Shown here piece by piece: positions 43,393 through 52,203 of a stretch of DNA of 64,000 nucleotides. A model generated the notes under the pieces. The model made no database searches, was not told the origin of the DNA, and worked only from the letters and a program-made list of their open reading frames with translations. This DNA comes from Aquificota bacterium (GTDB lineage Bacteria > Aquificota > Aquificia > Aquificales > Aquificaceae): positions 620,001 through 684,000 of the forward strand of contig JAADEH010000012.1 of NCBI GenBank assembly GCA_013153495.1, given 5' to 3'. A program made the position numbers and the translations under genes. How positions within the stretch are numbered: position 1 is the first letter of the stretch; each line of letters begins with the position of its first letter.

Positions 43393-44240
43393 AGGCTAAC
43401 CTTCCAGTTATCAATAAGACGGGTGTTTCCCACCCACACAGCAACGAGTATCCTGTCCCCCTCCTGAACCTCTTCCTTGGGATTGAGTTCCGGGTCCGTA
43501 ATCTCTATGTAATCTATTTTCTTAACGTGGGGGTGCTTCCTTATGTAGGTTTCCATAGCTTCCTTTATGCGCTGGGCGTTTCTCTCACCGGCTTTTATCA
43601 TCTTCTCCGCAAGCAGGAACGACCTGTATATGGATAGAGCGGACTCCCTCTCTTCCGAAGAGAGATAGACGTTTCTCGAGCTATAGGCAAGACCGTCCGG
43701 CTCCCTGACAATTTCAACGGGGACAATCTGAACCGGTATTAGAAGGTCCTTGACCATTCTCTCTATTATCTTGAGCTGTTGGTAATCCTTTTCACCGAAG
43801 TAAGCCCTGTCAGGCTGAACCACATTCAGGAGCTTAGTAACTACGGTAGCTACTCCCTTGAAGTGTCCGGGTCTGAACTTACCCTCTAAGACCTCACTCA
43901 ATCCCCGAACGTAAACCTCCGTGCTGTTTCCCGCAGGGTACATCTCCTCGTCGGTGGGAGCAAAAACTACATCCACTCCAAGTTCTTCACATACGGACAT
44001 ATCCCTGTTCAAGTCTCTGGGGTAGCGCTCGTAATCCTCTCCGGGACCAAACTGGGTAGGGTTGACGTATATGCTAACTACCGTAATCTCATTTTGTAAC
44101 TTTGAAGTCTCTATGAGTTTTTTGTGTCCTTCGTGAAGATACCCCATCGTGGGGACAAAACCCACACTTTTTCCACCTTCACACCGTAGCGTGTTGAGAT
44201 AGTTCCTAAGCTCATTAACTTTTCTAAAGAGCAACGGCAC
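43389..44240 (-). CDS. panC: Pantothenate synthetase
   Basis: Joins pantoate and beta-alanine with ATP. 283 residues. [17 protein letters not shown] holds the HIGH-type motif, and [31 protein letters not shown] and [12 protein letters not shown] are the family blocks. The GTG start at 44240 has GGAGG 7 bases upstream and a TATAAT-type box farther up. It leads panC-fmt. Confidence 0.96.
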   Translation of the reverse strand: MPLLFRKVNELRNYLNTLRCEGGKSVGFVPTMGYLHEGHKKLIETSKLQNEITVVSIYVNPTQFGPGEDYERYPRDLNRDMSVCEELGVDVVFAPTDEEMYPAGNSTEVYVRGLSEVLEGKFRPGHFKGVATVVTKLLNVVQPDRAYFGEKDYQQLKIIERMVKDLLIPVQIVPVEIVREPDGLAYSSRNVYLSSEERESALSIYRSFLLAEKMIKAGERNAQRIKEAMETYIRKHPHVKKIDYIEITDPELNPKEEVQEGDRILVAVWVGNTRLIDNWKVSL

Positions 44241-44282
44241 AACAGACCTCCATGGAAAGGGAAAAAGTATTATAAAGTATCG

Positions 44283-44930
44283 ATGGCTCTTAAAACCAGA
44301 ATGCTCGTCCTGAAGAGAATAAGAGCAGGAGACCAGGACCTAATAGCCAAGGGCTACACGCAGGTGGGAGTGGTGGACGTCCTAATCAGAGACGGTCTTC
44401 TTGTTGAAAACAGGTTCTTCGGAATTTTTGAACCCTTCAACGTTCTCGAGATTGACCTCCGTCAGCAGGGGAACATAACCGTTCCCAACGACATCTTTGA
44501 GGTAAGGCGACTGTCCTACTTAGCCTCTGATTTCAGTAGATTTCTGTGGATGTCCTGGGTATGCGGGTTCGTTTTGAAGTATGTCAAATACTACGACGAA
44601 AGACTTTTTAATCTCTTTGTAAGTTATCTGACCCTAAAGCCCTCTGGAACAAAGGAAGTGTATAGAATAAAACTCCTTTCGGAGTTCTTGGAACTGTCAG
44701 GTCTAAAACCCAAGTTCTTAGAGGAGAAATTGCCCAAAGGTGAAGTAAAGGTAAATCTGTCCGACGGCTCCATATCCGAAAGCGGTGAGCTTAAAGTCCC
44801 GGCGGGAACCTTAAGGCTTATTAAAAGAATTCACTCTTCCAAAGAGTTGAATAGAATTTCCGCAAACTCCAAAAACCTTACCCTGGCGGAAGACCTTTTA
44901 AGAAAATACTTGGAGTATCACACCAAGTAA
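44283..44930 (+). CDS. recO: DNA repair protein RecO
   Basis: 215 residues, slightly shorter than typical RecO (about 240). The N-terminal OB-fold is seen in MLVLKRIRAGDQDLIAKGYTQVGVVDVLIRDGLLVENRFFGIFEPFNVLEIDLRQQGNI. The helical remainder lacks the four-cysteine zinc module of some RecO proteins. It would help load RecA with RecR. The match is to fold and N-terminal pattern, so it is less secure than the housekeeping genes around it. A TATTATAAA box (44268-44276) lies a few bases before the ATG. Confidence 0.72.
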   Translation: MALKTRMLVLKRIRAGDQDLIAKGYTQVGVVDVLIRDGLLVENRFFGIFEPFNVLEIDLRQQGNITVPNDIFEVRRLSYLASDFSRFLWMSWVCGFVLKYVKYYDERLFNLFVSYLTLKPSGTKEVYRIKLLSEFLELSGLKPKFLEEKLPKGEVKVNLSDGSISESGELKVPAGTLRLIKRIHSSKELNRISANSKNLTLAEDLLRKYLEYHTK

Positions 44931-45514
44931 GCGACCGCAGAGGCGGTTATAGGTATAAGTAAGTTGTCGTCTATCTGTGTATCCACAGACTCCAAAAGTG
45001 CACACAGGTTGGCTATCAGGATAGCCTCTCCGTAAGGGAGTATAAACAGAAGCGCACAGTAGGAAGATAAAAAGAAGGCGAGAGTCCCCTCAAAGGATTT
45101 ATTCTCATTCCAGGGGAGTTTATTCCTTCCCCGGAGCTTACCCACAATTGTGGAGAAGCTGTCCCCGACTGCAAGAACCACAACCCCCACGACCGAAAGA
45201 GCATCGAAAACGAGGAAGGAAAGGAACACTCCCAGATTGGCATAGAGAGCCTGCACCGAAGGTTTGTCAACGTTCTTCTCTCTTTCCAGACTTTCTACAA
45301 GCGGATTAAAAAACCTGTGCACAGGTTCAACCTTAAGGACCAGCAAAGCGTTCAGAAGTATGACGAGCAGGAAGATGAAAAGGGTTAACCACCTCGGGAA
45401 ATATACAATCGGGACGAGCCAGAGGGAGATAGCGATAAGGTGAAAGAGCTGTCTCCTTACTTCGAGGTCCTTATCTTCCCTGACGGAGCATCTCCTTAAT
45501 CCTCGAGTAAACAT
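44918..45514 (-). CDS. Diacylglycerol/polyprenol kinase-family membrane protein
   Basis: 198 residues with five or six membrane helices. The pattern EVRRQLFHLIAISLWLVPIVYFPRW, VVLAVGDSFSTIVGKLRGRNKLPWNENKSFEGTLAFFL, and LESVDTQIDDNLLIPI resembles dolichol/phytol/CTP-dependent kinases and CdsA-like proteins: GDxxAxxxGxxxGr-k...KSxEG. These phosphorylate lipid alcohols. The start overlaps the PilZ gene by 44 bases. The 3' end overlaps the convergent recO gene by 13 bases, and the palindrome 44934-44947 lies just inside. Confidence 0.8.
   Translation of the reverse strand: MFTRGLRRCSVREDKDLEVRRQLFHLIAISLWLVPIVYFPRWLTLFIFLLVILLNALLVLKVEPVHRFFNPLVESLEREKNVDKPSVQALYANLGVFLSFLVFDALSVVGVVVLAVGDSFSTIVGKLRGRNKLPWNENKSFEGTLAFFLSSYCALLFILPYGEAILIANLCALLESVDTQIDDNLLIPITASAVAYLV
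44934..44947 (+). repeat. Recurring palindrome ACCGC-AGAG-GCGGT
   Basis: Just after the recO stop, inside the 3' end of the polyprenol-kinase-like gene; member of the set. Confidence 0.35.
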
Positions 45515-46085
45515 AGAACCTGACCTTTACGGTATCCGCATCCTCTGCGATAAGCTCGAACCCCAGTTTTACGCTCCCGTCCTCAAGCTCCTGAACGTTT
45601 ACCAGGTGTGCTTTCCCGAACACCTCTTCACCCTCAACGGGAAAGTCTATGTGAACCTTAACCTCTTTGTCGAGGAACGCTTCCAGCTCCGCAGGGTTCG
45701 TTGACCTAACTGAGAAACCACCCTCCGAGATGTCCATAGCCTCGTATTCCTTTTCCTCCTGACCGTCAGGGCTCAGATATATCTTCACCGGGTGGACGTG
45801 GGAAGGAACCACCCTTGCACTCCTCCTATCACCAACCGGCTTTTCGGGGTTCAGCGTAGGGAGGGAAACTATAAGCTCTTCGTCGTTCTTACCCACTACC
45901 TTAACCGGCAAGGCAAAGGTGGCATACTTTATGTGAGCTTTCTTGCCAAGCACCGCAAACTTTCTGAGCAAAGGAGTTAAGCTCAGAACTATCCTATTTT
46001 CCTCTACTCTTTTTATAGCAACCTTTGTAGTAAAGAAAAAAGAATCCTCAAACAGGAAAATATCCGCTTTCCTTTCAACATCCAT
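45471..46085 (-). CDS. PilZ-domain cyclic-di-GMP receptor
   Basis: 204 residues. The N-terminal about 90 residues form a YcgR-like beta domain, followed by a PilZ domain with the c-di-GMP motifs DRRSARVVPSHV (RxxxR) and DISEGGFSV ((D/N)xSxxG). Such proteins link c-di-GMP to motility or surface functions. It follows murF and precedes the polyprenol-kinase-like gene with overlaps on both sides (11 bases with murF, 44 with the next gene). Confidence 0.88.
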   Translation of the reverse strand: MDVERKADIFLFEDSFFFTTKVAIKRVEENRIVLSLTPLLRKFAVLGKKAHIKYATFALPVKVVGKNDEELIVSLPTLNPEKPVGDRRSARVVPSHVHPVKIYLSPDGQEEKEYEAMDISEGGFSVRSTNPAELEAFLDKEVKVHIDFPVEGEEVFGKAHLVNVQELEDGSVKLGFELIAEDADTVKVRFYVYSRIKEMLRQGR

Positions 46086-47412
46086 ATCTCACCAGCCCCC
46101 TCAACTCCTTTATAAAACGCTCCATTTTCATACCCCTTGAACCCTTCATGAGAATTATATTTTTATTCCCAAACCATTTCAATATAGCGGATAAAACATC
46201 TCCATCTTCCTTCAGAAACAAACAATTTCCGCCTCTTCTGACACACTCTTCGTAGGCAAACCGCATGTGGTTCCCGTAAAAAATGGCAAAATCTATTCCC
46301 ATCTCCGCTACGAGTTTACCTACCTCCCTGTGAAGTTTCTCACTTTGATCTCCCAATTCCAACATGTCCCCCAATACAGCTATCCTTTTTCCCCCTGTTT
46401 CCAAAGAAGAAAGTGTTCTGAGAGCATTTCTGACGGAGGGTGGGTTTGCGTTGTAGGTATCGTCTATCAAAATAACCTCTCTGAGGTCTATAAGGTTCAT
46501 CCTTCCCTCGGGGGGTTTAAAACTCCCCAAAGCTTCCGTAAAATCCAAAGGGTCGTATCCCAGCGCTGTCAAAACTCCGAAAGATGCCAGCACGTTATCC
46601 ACAACCCCCATACTCAGAACGGGAACCAACACCTCCTTACCCATAAATTTAAATAACGTCCCTTTTTGGGAAATCCTGACGTCATGGGCTTCCAAATTCC
46701 CACCAGTGCCGAAGGTTATCACTCTGTCCTCCGGTAAGCCATACACTCCCTTCAGGTGTGCCGGGATAACAGCCCAGTCTTCACTTCCGAACCCGTAAAA
46801 TATTTCTCCGTTTCCCCTTATAACGTCCTCCACCGTTCCAAAGGTCTCGAGGTGCTCCTCTCCTATGGAGGTTATAACACGGACCTTAGGTTTTGCTAGC
46901 CTGGTAAGTTCTAAAACGTCTCCCACAGCGCTTGCACCCAGTTCGAGAACCGCATAGTCCGCATCTTGGGGCATATTTGCAAGGACAAGGGGAAGCCCTA
47001 TTTTGGAGTTTAGGTTTCCAGCACTTTTGTAAGATTTGCCTGTCTCTGATAGAAGGTGGTGTATTAGGTCCTTGGTGGTAGTTTTTCCTGCGGAACCGGC
47101 AACACCTATTACGGTTCCTTTAAACTTACTTCTTTTGTATCTACCTATCTTTCTAAGAGCATCTAAGGTCGAAGGGACTCTTAGGAGGAAGCCTCCGCTT
47201 GCGCTTACCTCCTTTTCCACTACAGCTCCGACCGCTCCCCTGGATAGAGCCTCTTTGACGAAGTCGTGTCCGTCGTGCCTTTCCCCCTTAAGAGCTATAA
47301 AAACGTCCCCTTCCTTGACTTTCCTGCTGTCTATGGAGAAGCCTTTTATGTCGGATTTTTGTGTGCCTACGAGGGTTGCCTTGAGAATTTTTGCAAGCTC
47401 GAGAGCGTTCAT
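46075..47412 (-). CDS. murF: UDP-N-acetylmuramoyl-tripeptide--D-alanyl-D-alanine ligase
   Basis: Adds D-Ala-D-Ala to the peptidoglycan precursor. 445 residues from the ATG at 47412, which overlaps surE by 4 bases; the upstream extension to 47532 is rejected. SIDSRKVKEGDVFIALKGERHDGHDFV, GVAGSAGKTTTKDLI (P-loop), LELGASAVGDVLELTRL and LIDDTYNANPPSVRNAL are all MurF-typical. The rest of the dcw-type genes are not nearby. Confidence 0.95.
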   Translation of the reverse strand: MNALELAKILKATLVGTQKSDIKGFSIDSRKVKEGDVFIALKGERHDGHDFVKEALSRGAVGAVVEKEVSASGGFLLRVPSTLDALRKIGRYKRSKFKGTVIGVAGSAGKTTTKDLIHHLLSETGKSYKSAGNLNSKIGLPLVLANMPQDADYAVLELGASAVGDVLELTRLAKPKVRVITSIGEEHLETFGTVEDVIRGNGEIFYGFGSEDWAVIPAHLKGVYGLPEDRVITFGTGGNLEAHDVRISQKGTLFKFMGKEVLVPVLSMGVVDNVLASFGVLTALGYDPLDFTEALGSFKPPEGRMNLIDLREVILIDDTYNANPPSVRNALRTLSSLETGGKRIAVLGDMLELGDQSEKLHREVGKLVAEMGIDFAIFYGNHMRFAYEECVRRGGNCLFLKEDGDVLSAILKWFGNKNIILMKGSRGMKMERFIKELRGLVRYGC

Positions 47413-48158
47413 TTTTCCAGAAACCTTATTTTGTCTATGGCTCTGTAGTTGGTCAGGTCGAGCTGGAGGGGTGTTACGGAGATAAATCCGTTCATGACAG
47501 CCCAGTAATCGGTTCCCTCTTCGGGACTCCATCCGAATTCTTGTGCGGCAATCCAGTATAGGGGTTCCCCGTAGGGAGCTAAATACTTAAACACCTTTTC
47601 CTTATAGTCTCTGTGTCCCTGTCTGGTTATTTTTATACCTCTCATTTCTTCAAACTTCAGGTTGGGGACGTTAACGTTCAGGTATGTATCTTCCGGCAGT
47701 CCGTGCTCTAAAACTTTCTTTGCTACTTCCAAGCAGGCTTTTGACACTTCTTCAAACATTATATCCTCCCGTCCGAATGCGGAAAAGGCTACGGAGGGTA
47801 TGCCGAGAATTCTCCCTTCCATGGCTCCCGAGACGGTTCCCGAGTAGGTTATGTCTTCCCCGAGGTTGGGTCCTTCGTTTATGCCTGCGCACACGAGGTC
47901 GGGTTTCTTGCCTTCGAGAACGACGTGGTATCCGAGGTGAATGCAGTCCGCAGGTGTCCCTCCTATGACCGTGTAGAAGTCTTCTTCGACCTTTCTCATC
48001 TTCAGGGGCATGGTGAAGGTAAGGGAGTGCCCTACACCGCTGAGGTTTCTGTCGGGGGCAACTACCACAACACGCCCGAGCTTTGCGAGGGCGTCCTTCA
48101 AAGCTTTTATTCCTTCGGAAAAGTATCCGTCGTCGTTCGTTATCAGTATCGTGGGCAT
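47409..48158 (-). CDS. surE: 5'/3'-nucleotidase SurE
   Basis: 249 residues, the usual SurE length. ILITNDDGYFSEGIKALKDAL has the metal-binding Asp pair, and APDRNLSGVGHSLTF, GTPADCIHLGYHV, NEGPNLGEDITYSGTVSGAMEG and NVNVPN follow the family closely. It hydrolyses nucleoside monophosphates and acts in stress survival. A TATAAT box (48174-48169, minus) ends 10 bases before the ATG. Confidence 0.96.
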   Translation of the reverse strand: MPTILITNDDGYFSEGIKALKDALAKLGRVVVVAPDRNLSGVGHSLTFTMPLKMRKVEEDFYTVIGGTPADCIHLGYHVVLEGKKPDLVCAGINEGPNLGEDITYSGTVSGAMEGRILGIPSVAFSAFGREDIMFEEVSKACLEVAKKVLEHGLPEDTYLNVNVPNLKFEEMRGIKITRQGHRDYKEKVFKYLAPYGEPLYWIAAQEFGWSPEEGTDYWAVMNGFISVTPLQLDLTNYRAIDKIRFLEK

Positions 48159-48168
48159 AGGGACTTAA

Positions 48169-48174
48169 ATTATA
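48169..48174 (-). promoter_or_regulatory. -10 box of surE
   Basis: TATAAT on the minus strand, 10 bases from the surE ATG at 48158; a very short leader is predicted. Confidence 0.4.
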
Positions 48175-48209
48175 AGTGTAAGGGTAAACTTCGGGAAGGA
48201 GGTGGATCG

Positions 48210-48548
48210 ATGGCAACGAGGAAGCTCGATAGGTCTGAGTGGGAAAGGTTCTTCGACGAGGTGTCCAAAAACCTGAAGGGCGTTGAGGGTCAGCTGGAGG
48301 TTGTGAGTGAGGAGTTGGGAGACCAAACGGAGGTCGAGTGGGCTTTCGTGGAGGGAATTTCTTACGATCCGAAGGACGACGTTTTCGAAATTCAGTTTTC
48401 GGAGGGCAAGCACGACCACTTAATTCAGAAGCCTGTTGAGGTGTTCGTGGAGGAAGAGGGTGGTCTTTTGAAGTCCGTTGAGATACTTAAAGAGGACGGG
48501 ACCAAGTTTATACTGAGGTTAAAGCCAGCTCCCGCTCTTCCCGGTTAA
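48210..48548 (+). CDS. DUF5335 family protein
   Basis: 112 residues: MATRKLDRSEWERFFDEVSKNLKG, then GDQTEVEWAFVEGISYDPKDDVFEIQF, HDHLIQKPVEVFVEEEGGLLKSVEILKEDGTKFILRLKPAPALP, which match the DUF5335 layout. The ATG at 48210 is fixed by AAGGAGGTG 9 bases upstream; the longer reading to 47925 lies inside surE and is rejected. The function of the family is unknown. It converges with the TPR-like gene. Confidence 0.82.
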   Translation: MATRKLDRSEWERFFDEVSKNLKGVEGQLEVVSEELGDQTEVEWAFVEGISYDPKDDVFEIQFSEGKHDHLIQKPVEVFVEEEGGLLKSVEILKEDGTKFILRLKPAPALPG

Positions 48549-49064
48549 CTACTGAAGCTCTAAGAGTCTCGCTGTGGCTATTCTGGCAAAGTATGTGTTG
48601 GGATACTTTTCTACTATTTCCTCGTAGAGTTTTTTCGCTTCCTTAGTCTTTCCCGACAGGTCGTTTATTTGGGCTTTTAGTAGCAAAGCGGAAGGGTAGT
48701 TAAAGTCCTTTTCCGTTATGGAGTTAAGCTTGTTTAAGGAGTCTTCTTTCTTACCCTCTTTGTAAAGCTCGAAGGCTGTCTTTTCGAGATAGAGTTTCTT
48801 TAGGTTTTCGTCCTTCAGGTTTTTAAGGACTTCCCGCGCTTTTCCACCGCTGACAGCGAGAAAGTAGGGGTAGTATGGGGTCCCTTTTACCTTTGGTTCG
48901 ACCTCCTCCTTTTTGAGGTCTCCCTTTTCGTATAGATACACGAGGGTTGCCACTTCGTCGAGTTTCTTTTCCTGATACTCCTTCCAGTAGTTGTATCCTC
49001 CGACCGCACTTGCCAGAAAGAGGGCAACGAGGATGCCTATGAGAATTTCCTTCGTGAGTATCAT
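48549..49064 (-). CDS. Membrane-anchored TPR-like protein (YfgM/CcmG-like helper)
   Basis: 171 residues. One N-terminal membrane anchor (about 6-24) is followed by helical repeats; LLKAQINDLSGKTKEAKKLYEEIVEKYPNTYFARIA is a TPR unit near the C-terminus. The layout matches YfgM-like proteins that sit near the Sec machinery. It overlaps frr by 4 bases as last gene of rpsB-tsf-pyrH-frr. Family identity is approximate. Confidence 0.7.
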   Translation of the reverse strand: MILTKEILIGILVALFLASAVGGYNYWKEYQEKKLDEVATLVYLYEKGDLKKEEVEPKVKGTPYYPYFLAVSGGKAREVLKNLKDENLKKLYLEKTAFELYKEGKKEDSLNKLNSITEKDFNYPSALLLKAQINDLSGKTKEAKKLYEEIVEKYPNTYFARIATARLLELQ

Positions 49065-49615
49065 ACCGTCATTATCTCCTGCTCTTTGGCTTCTAAGAGT
49101 TTGTTTATTTCCTCTATATACTTGTCGGTTATCTTCTGAAGTCTCTCCAAGGCTCTCTTTTTCTCGTCTTCTGATATGCCTTCGAGGTCTTCTATCATCT
49201 CCTTTGCATCCCTCCTTATGTTCCTGACCGCAACTCTGGACTCCTCCGCAAGTTTGTGAACCATTCTGGCAAGCTCTTTCCTGCGTTCTTCTGTCAGGGG
49301 CGGTAGGTTTACCCTTATCACGTTGCCTTGGGTGTTAGGGTTGAGGTTGAGTTCTTCCCTTATGGCTTTTTCTATGGCAGGGATTGCGTTGTTGTCCCAA
49401 ACCTGTATCATTATCTGGCTCGGCTCGGGAATAGAAATTGTCCCCAACTGTTTGAGGGGAACTTTTGAGCCGTAATACTCTACTTTTATCTCCTCAACGA
49501 GGGCGGTTGACGCTCTGCCGGTTCTTATGCCCGCTATCTCCCCTCTGAAGTGTTCTACGCTCTTTTTCATGTCCTTTTCCGTTTCTTTGAGGATGTCTTC
49601 TATTTCCTGCACCAT
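49061..49615 (-). CDS. frr: Ribosome recycling factor
   Basis: 184 residues, the standard length. SVEHFRGEIAGIRTGRASTALVEEIKVEYYGSKVPLKQLGTISIPEPSQIMIQVWD and VIRVNLPPLTEERRKELARMV, VRNIRRDAKE are RRF signatures. With EF-G it splits post-termination ribosomes. Follows pyrH by 26 bases in the classic rpsB-tsf-pyrH-frr order. Confidence 0.97.
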   Translation of the reverse strand: MVQEIEDILKETEKDMKKSVEHFRGEIAGIRTGRASTALVEEIKVEYYGSKVPLKQLGTISIPEPSQIMIQVWDNNAIPAIEKAIREELNLNPNTQGNVIRVNLPPLTEERRKELARMVHKLAEESRVAVRNIRRDAKEMIEDLEGISEDEKKRALERLQKITDKYIEEINKLLEAKEQEIMTV

Positions 49616-49641
49616 GTCCTTTACCCCCGTTAATAAAAATT

Positions 49642-50358
49642 CTACTTAACAACCGAGCCTATATCCTCCCCGAGAACGACAGACTTAAGATTTCCCTTTT
49701 CCTTTATGTTGAAGACTATTATGGGTATCTTGTTCTCCCTGCACATGGTGAGAGCGGTGTGGTCCATAACCCTTATCCCCCTGTTTATAACCTCCAAGTA
49801 AGTAATCTCCTTTATCAGGACCGCATCGGGGTGTTTTTCGGGGTCTTTGTCGTATATTCCCCCCACTTTGGTGGCTTTCAAAAGAACCTGAGCACCTATC
49901 TCCGCCGCTCTGAGCGCTGCTGCAGTGTCGGTAGAGAAGAAGGGATTTCCGGTTCCCCCCGCAAATATAACAACCCTTCCCTTCTCAAGGTGTCGAACAG
50001 CTCGCCTCCTTATGTAAGGTTCGGAGACCTGGCGCATCTCTATGGCGGATAGAACTCTGGTGGGTATGTCCGCATGCCTTTCGAGGGCAGATTGAAGGGC
50101 GAGGGCGTTTATCACGGTGGCGAGCATACCCATGTAGTCCGCAGTAGCCCTATCGATACCTATGTTCTCGCCCTGAAAGCCTCTAAATATATTACCCCCG
50201 CCTATAACTATCGCAATCTGAACGCCGAGTTCGTGAACGCTCTTTATCTCGTGAGATATGTATTCCAAAAAGTTCGGGTCTATACCGTATCCCTGTTCTC
50301 CTGCAAAAGCTTCCCCCGAGAGCTTTAGAAGCATCCTCCTATACTTGGGTTCCTCCAT
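49642..50358 (-). CDS. pyrH: Uridylate kinase
   Basis: Phosphorylates UMP to UDP. 238 residues from the ATG at 50358, which shares one base with the tsf stop (TGATG). [68 protein letters not shown] and [16 protein letters not shown] confirm bacterial UMP kinase. Confidence 0.97.
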   Translation of the reverse strand: MEEPKYRRMLLKLSGEAFAGEQGYGIDPNFLEYISHEIKSVHELGVQIAIVIGGGNIFRGFQGENIGIDRATADYMGMLATVINALALQSALERHADIPTRVLSAIEMRQVSEPYIRRRAVRHLEKGRVVIFAGGTGNPFFSTDTAAALRAAEIGAQVLLKATKVGGIYDKDPEKHPDAVLIKEITYLEVINRGIRVMDHTALTMCRENKIPIIVFNIKEKGNLKSVVLGEDIGSVVK

Positions 50359-51224
50359 CAAAGTCCACCGAGTTCAAACCTACAGAACCTCTTTATTTCA
50401 ACCCCGAGACCGGATTCCTTTATGACCTGTCCAACCGTCTTTTTGTCATCCTTAATAAAAGCCTGCTCTAAAAGAACCTTCTCCTGATAGAACTTCTTTA
50501 GCTTCCCCTGAACTATCTTCTCGAGTATGTGTTCGGGCTTTCCTTCCTGTTTTGCCTGCTCCATAAGTATCTTCTTCTCCCTCTCTATAACTTCCTGGGG
50601 TATGGTTTCTACGCTTACGAACTCGGGTCTCATGGCTGCAATCTGCATAGCTACATCCTGAACGAGCCTGAGAACTTCGTCGCTCAGAGAAGGTGCCTTA
50701 AAGTCCAAAAGAACCCCTATCCTTCCGCCTCCGTGGACGTAGGAGTGGAGAAAGTCCTCCGTATCGTATCTACAGTATCTCGTGAGCCTAATGTTCTCTC
50801 CTATCCTTGCAACAGCTTCTTTTATAAGCTCGTCAACGGTCTTGCTTTCGTCCTTGTAAAACTTCTGGGAAGTTATGTCACTCCCTTCTCCTTCCTTGTT
50901 GGCATTTTCCTCCAGAGAAAGGATGTGTTCAAGTATCTCGTCCGCAAGCTTCTGGAACTCTTCGTTCCTCGCAACGAAGTCTGTTTCACAGTTAAGCTCT
51001 ATTATCGCTCCCTTTTTCCTATCATCGGTAACTTTGACCCTTATGAGACCCTCTTTGGTCTCCCTGCTCGCCTTCTTTTCCGCCTTGGCAAGACCCTTAA
51101 CACGGAGTATTTCTTTCGCCTTTTCTATGTCTCCTCCCGCCTCCTCCAGAGCCTTTTTACAATCGAGCATTCCCGCTCCGGTCATCTCTCTCAGTTTCTT
51201 TACATCAGCCATGCTAACCGCCAT
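50358..51224 (-). CDS. tsf: Elongation factor Ts
   Basis: Recycles EF-Tu by GDP exchange. 288 residues from the ATG at 51224, chosen because GGAGGTGA is 8 bases upstream; [36 protein letters not shown] is the conserved N-terminus. The [10 protein letters not shown] motif at the EF-Tu interface is intact. It follows rpsB by 15 bases. Confidence 0.97.
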   Translation of the reverse strand: MAVSMADVKKLREMTGAGMLDCKKALEEAGGDIEKAKEILRVKGLAKAEKKASRETKEGLIRVKVTDDRKKGAIIELNCETDFVARNEEFQKLADEILEHILSLEENANKEGEGSDITSQKFYKDESKTVDELIKEAVARIGENIRLTRYCRYDTEDFLHSYVHGGGRIGVLLDFKAPSLSDEVLRLVQDVAMQIAAMRPEFVSVETIPQEVIEREKKILMEQAKQEGKPEHILEKIVQGKLKKFYQEKVLLEQAFIKDDKKTVGQVIKESGLGVEIKRFCRFELGGL

Positions 51225-51239
51225 CTCCTTCACCTCCGC

Positions 51240-52064
51240 TTACTCGTAGTCAACCGTATCTTTGTCAAGCTCTTCATACTTTTCGGACATCTCAACCGCC
51301 TTCTCGAACAGCTCCTTCTCGTGCTCTTCTACAGTAACTATCTTCCTCTCCCTTCTGGGGGCTTCCTCTTCCGCACTCTCCCTTCTGTTCTTACCCTCTA
51401 TGACCGCATCAGCTATCTTTGAGGTCAAGAGCTTTATGGACTTTATAGCGTCGTCGTTGCCAGGGACTATGTAATCTATGACGTCGGGGTCGCAGTTGGA
51501 GTCCGCTATGGCTACGACGGGTATCCCGAGTTTTCTCGCCTCCTGCACCGCTATGGACTCCCTGACCGTATCCACTATCCATATAAGGTCGGGAAGTTTA
51601 GTCATCTCCCTTATACCGCCGTATAGCTTGCGGAGTTTTTCCATCTGCCTTCTCAGCTTTCTAACTTCCTTCTTGGGAAGGACATCGAAGACCCCTTCCG
51701 CTTCCATCCTTTCGAGTTTGTTGAGCTTCTGGATACTCCTGCGGACGGTCTGAAAGTTTGTCAGCAATCCTCCAACCCACCTTTCGTTAACGTAGTAGGC
51801 TCCGCATCTCTCAGCCTCTTCCCTTATAATCTCCTTCGCCTGCCTCTTGGTGCCCACAAAAACTATCTCCGCACCCTGAGCTACCATGTCGGACACGAAG
51901 TTGTAGGCTTCCTCCAGGAGCACTAAGGTCTTGTTCAGGTCAATAATGTGTATTCCGTTCTTGACCCCGTATAGGTAAGGAGCCATCTTTGGGTTCCAGC
52001 GGGACTTGGAGTGTCCAAAGTGAACCCCCGCTTCGAGGAGTTCCTTCATAGAAACTACAGCCAT
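51240..52064 (-). CDS. rpsB: Ribosomal protein uS2
   Basis: 274 residues; [38 protein letters not shown] and [71 protein letters not shown] are exact uS2 features. The C-terminus carries an extra charged tail of about 30 residues. It starts after AGGAGGTG in a structured leader (see the next entry). Confidence 0.97.
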   Translation of the reverse strand: MAVVSMKELLEAGVHFGHSKSRWNPKMAPYLYGVKNGIHIIDLNKTLVLLEEAYNFVSDMVAQGAEIVFVGTKRQAKEIIREEAERCGAYYVNERWVGGLLTNFQTVRRSIQKLNKLERMEAEGVFDVLPKKEVRKLRRQMEKLRKLYGGIREMTKLPDLIWIVDTVRESIAVQEARKLGIPVVAIADSNCDPDVIDYIVPGNDDAIKSIKLLTSKIADAVIEGKNRRESAEEEAPRRERKIVTVEEHEKELFEKAVEMSEKYEELDKDTVDYE

Positions 52065-52158
52065 GCTACACCTCCTTGGGTTTTGCCACCCTTTCCCAGA
52101 GACCCCATTTGGGGCAACCCAAGCGGGAAAGGTGCGTTGTAAAATCTTTGTTATTATA
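52065..52158 (-). promoter_or_regulatory. rpsB leader: promoter and pseudoknot/switch next to the Shine-Dalgarno
   Basis: On the minus strand TATAAT (52158-52153) gives a leader of about 80 bases. In transcript order it holds CCTTTCCC (52132-52125), CTTGGGTT (52123-52116), a CCCC-ATTT-GGGG type hairpin (52114-52103), GGGAAAGG (52097-52090) and AACCCAAG (52082-52075), followed at once by the GAGG of the ribosome site. CCTTTCCC pairs with GGGAAAGG, and CTTGGGTT with AACCCAAG (8 bp each), in the A-B-A'-B' order of a pseudoknot. This suggests autoregulation by S2, known for rpsB in E. coli but with different sequence. Confidence 0.7.
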
Positions 52159-52203
52159 TCAGGTTCTGCGGGCTATATCCGAAAGCATAACTTTCAAATA
52201 ACC

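Noticed and set aside
46007..47532. Longer start for murF (47532) giving 40 extra residues
   Set aside because: The extension lies inside surE in another frame, and the conserved N-terminus MNALELAKILKATLVG begins at 47412.
47925..48209. Longer start for the DUF5335 gene
   Set aside because: It runs over surE on the other strand; the strong AAGGAGGTG and the family N-terminus MATRKLDRSEW fix the start at 48210.
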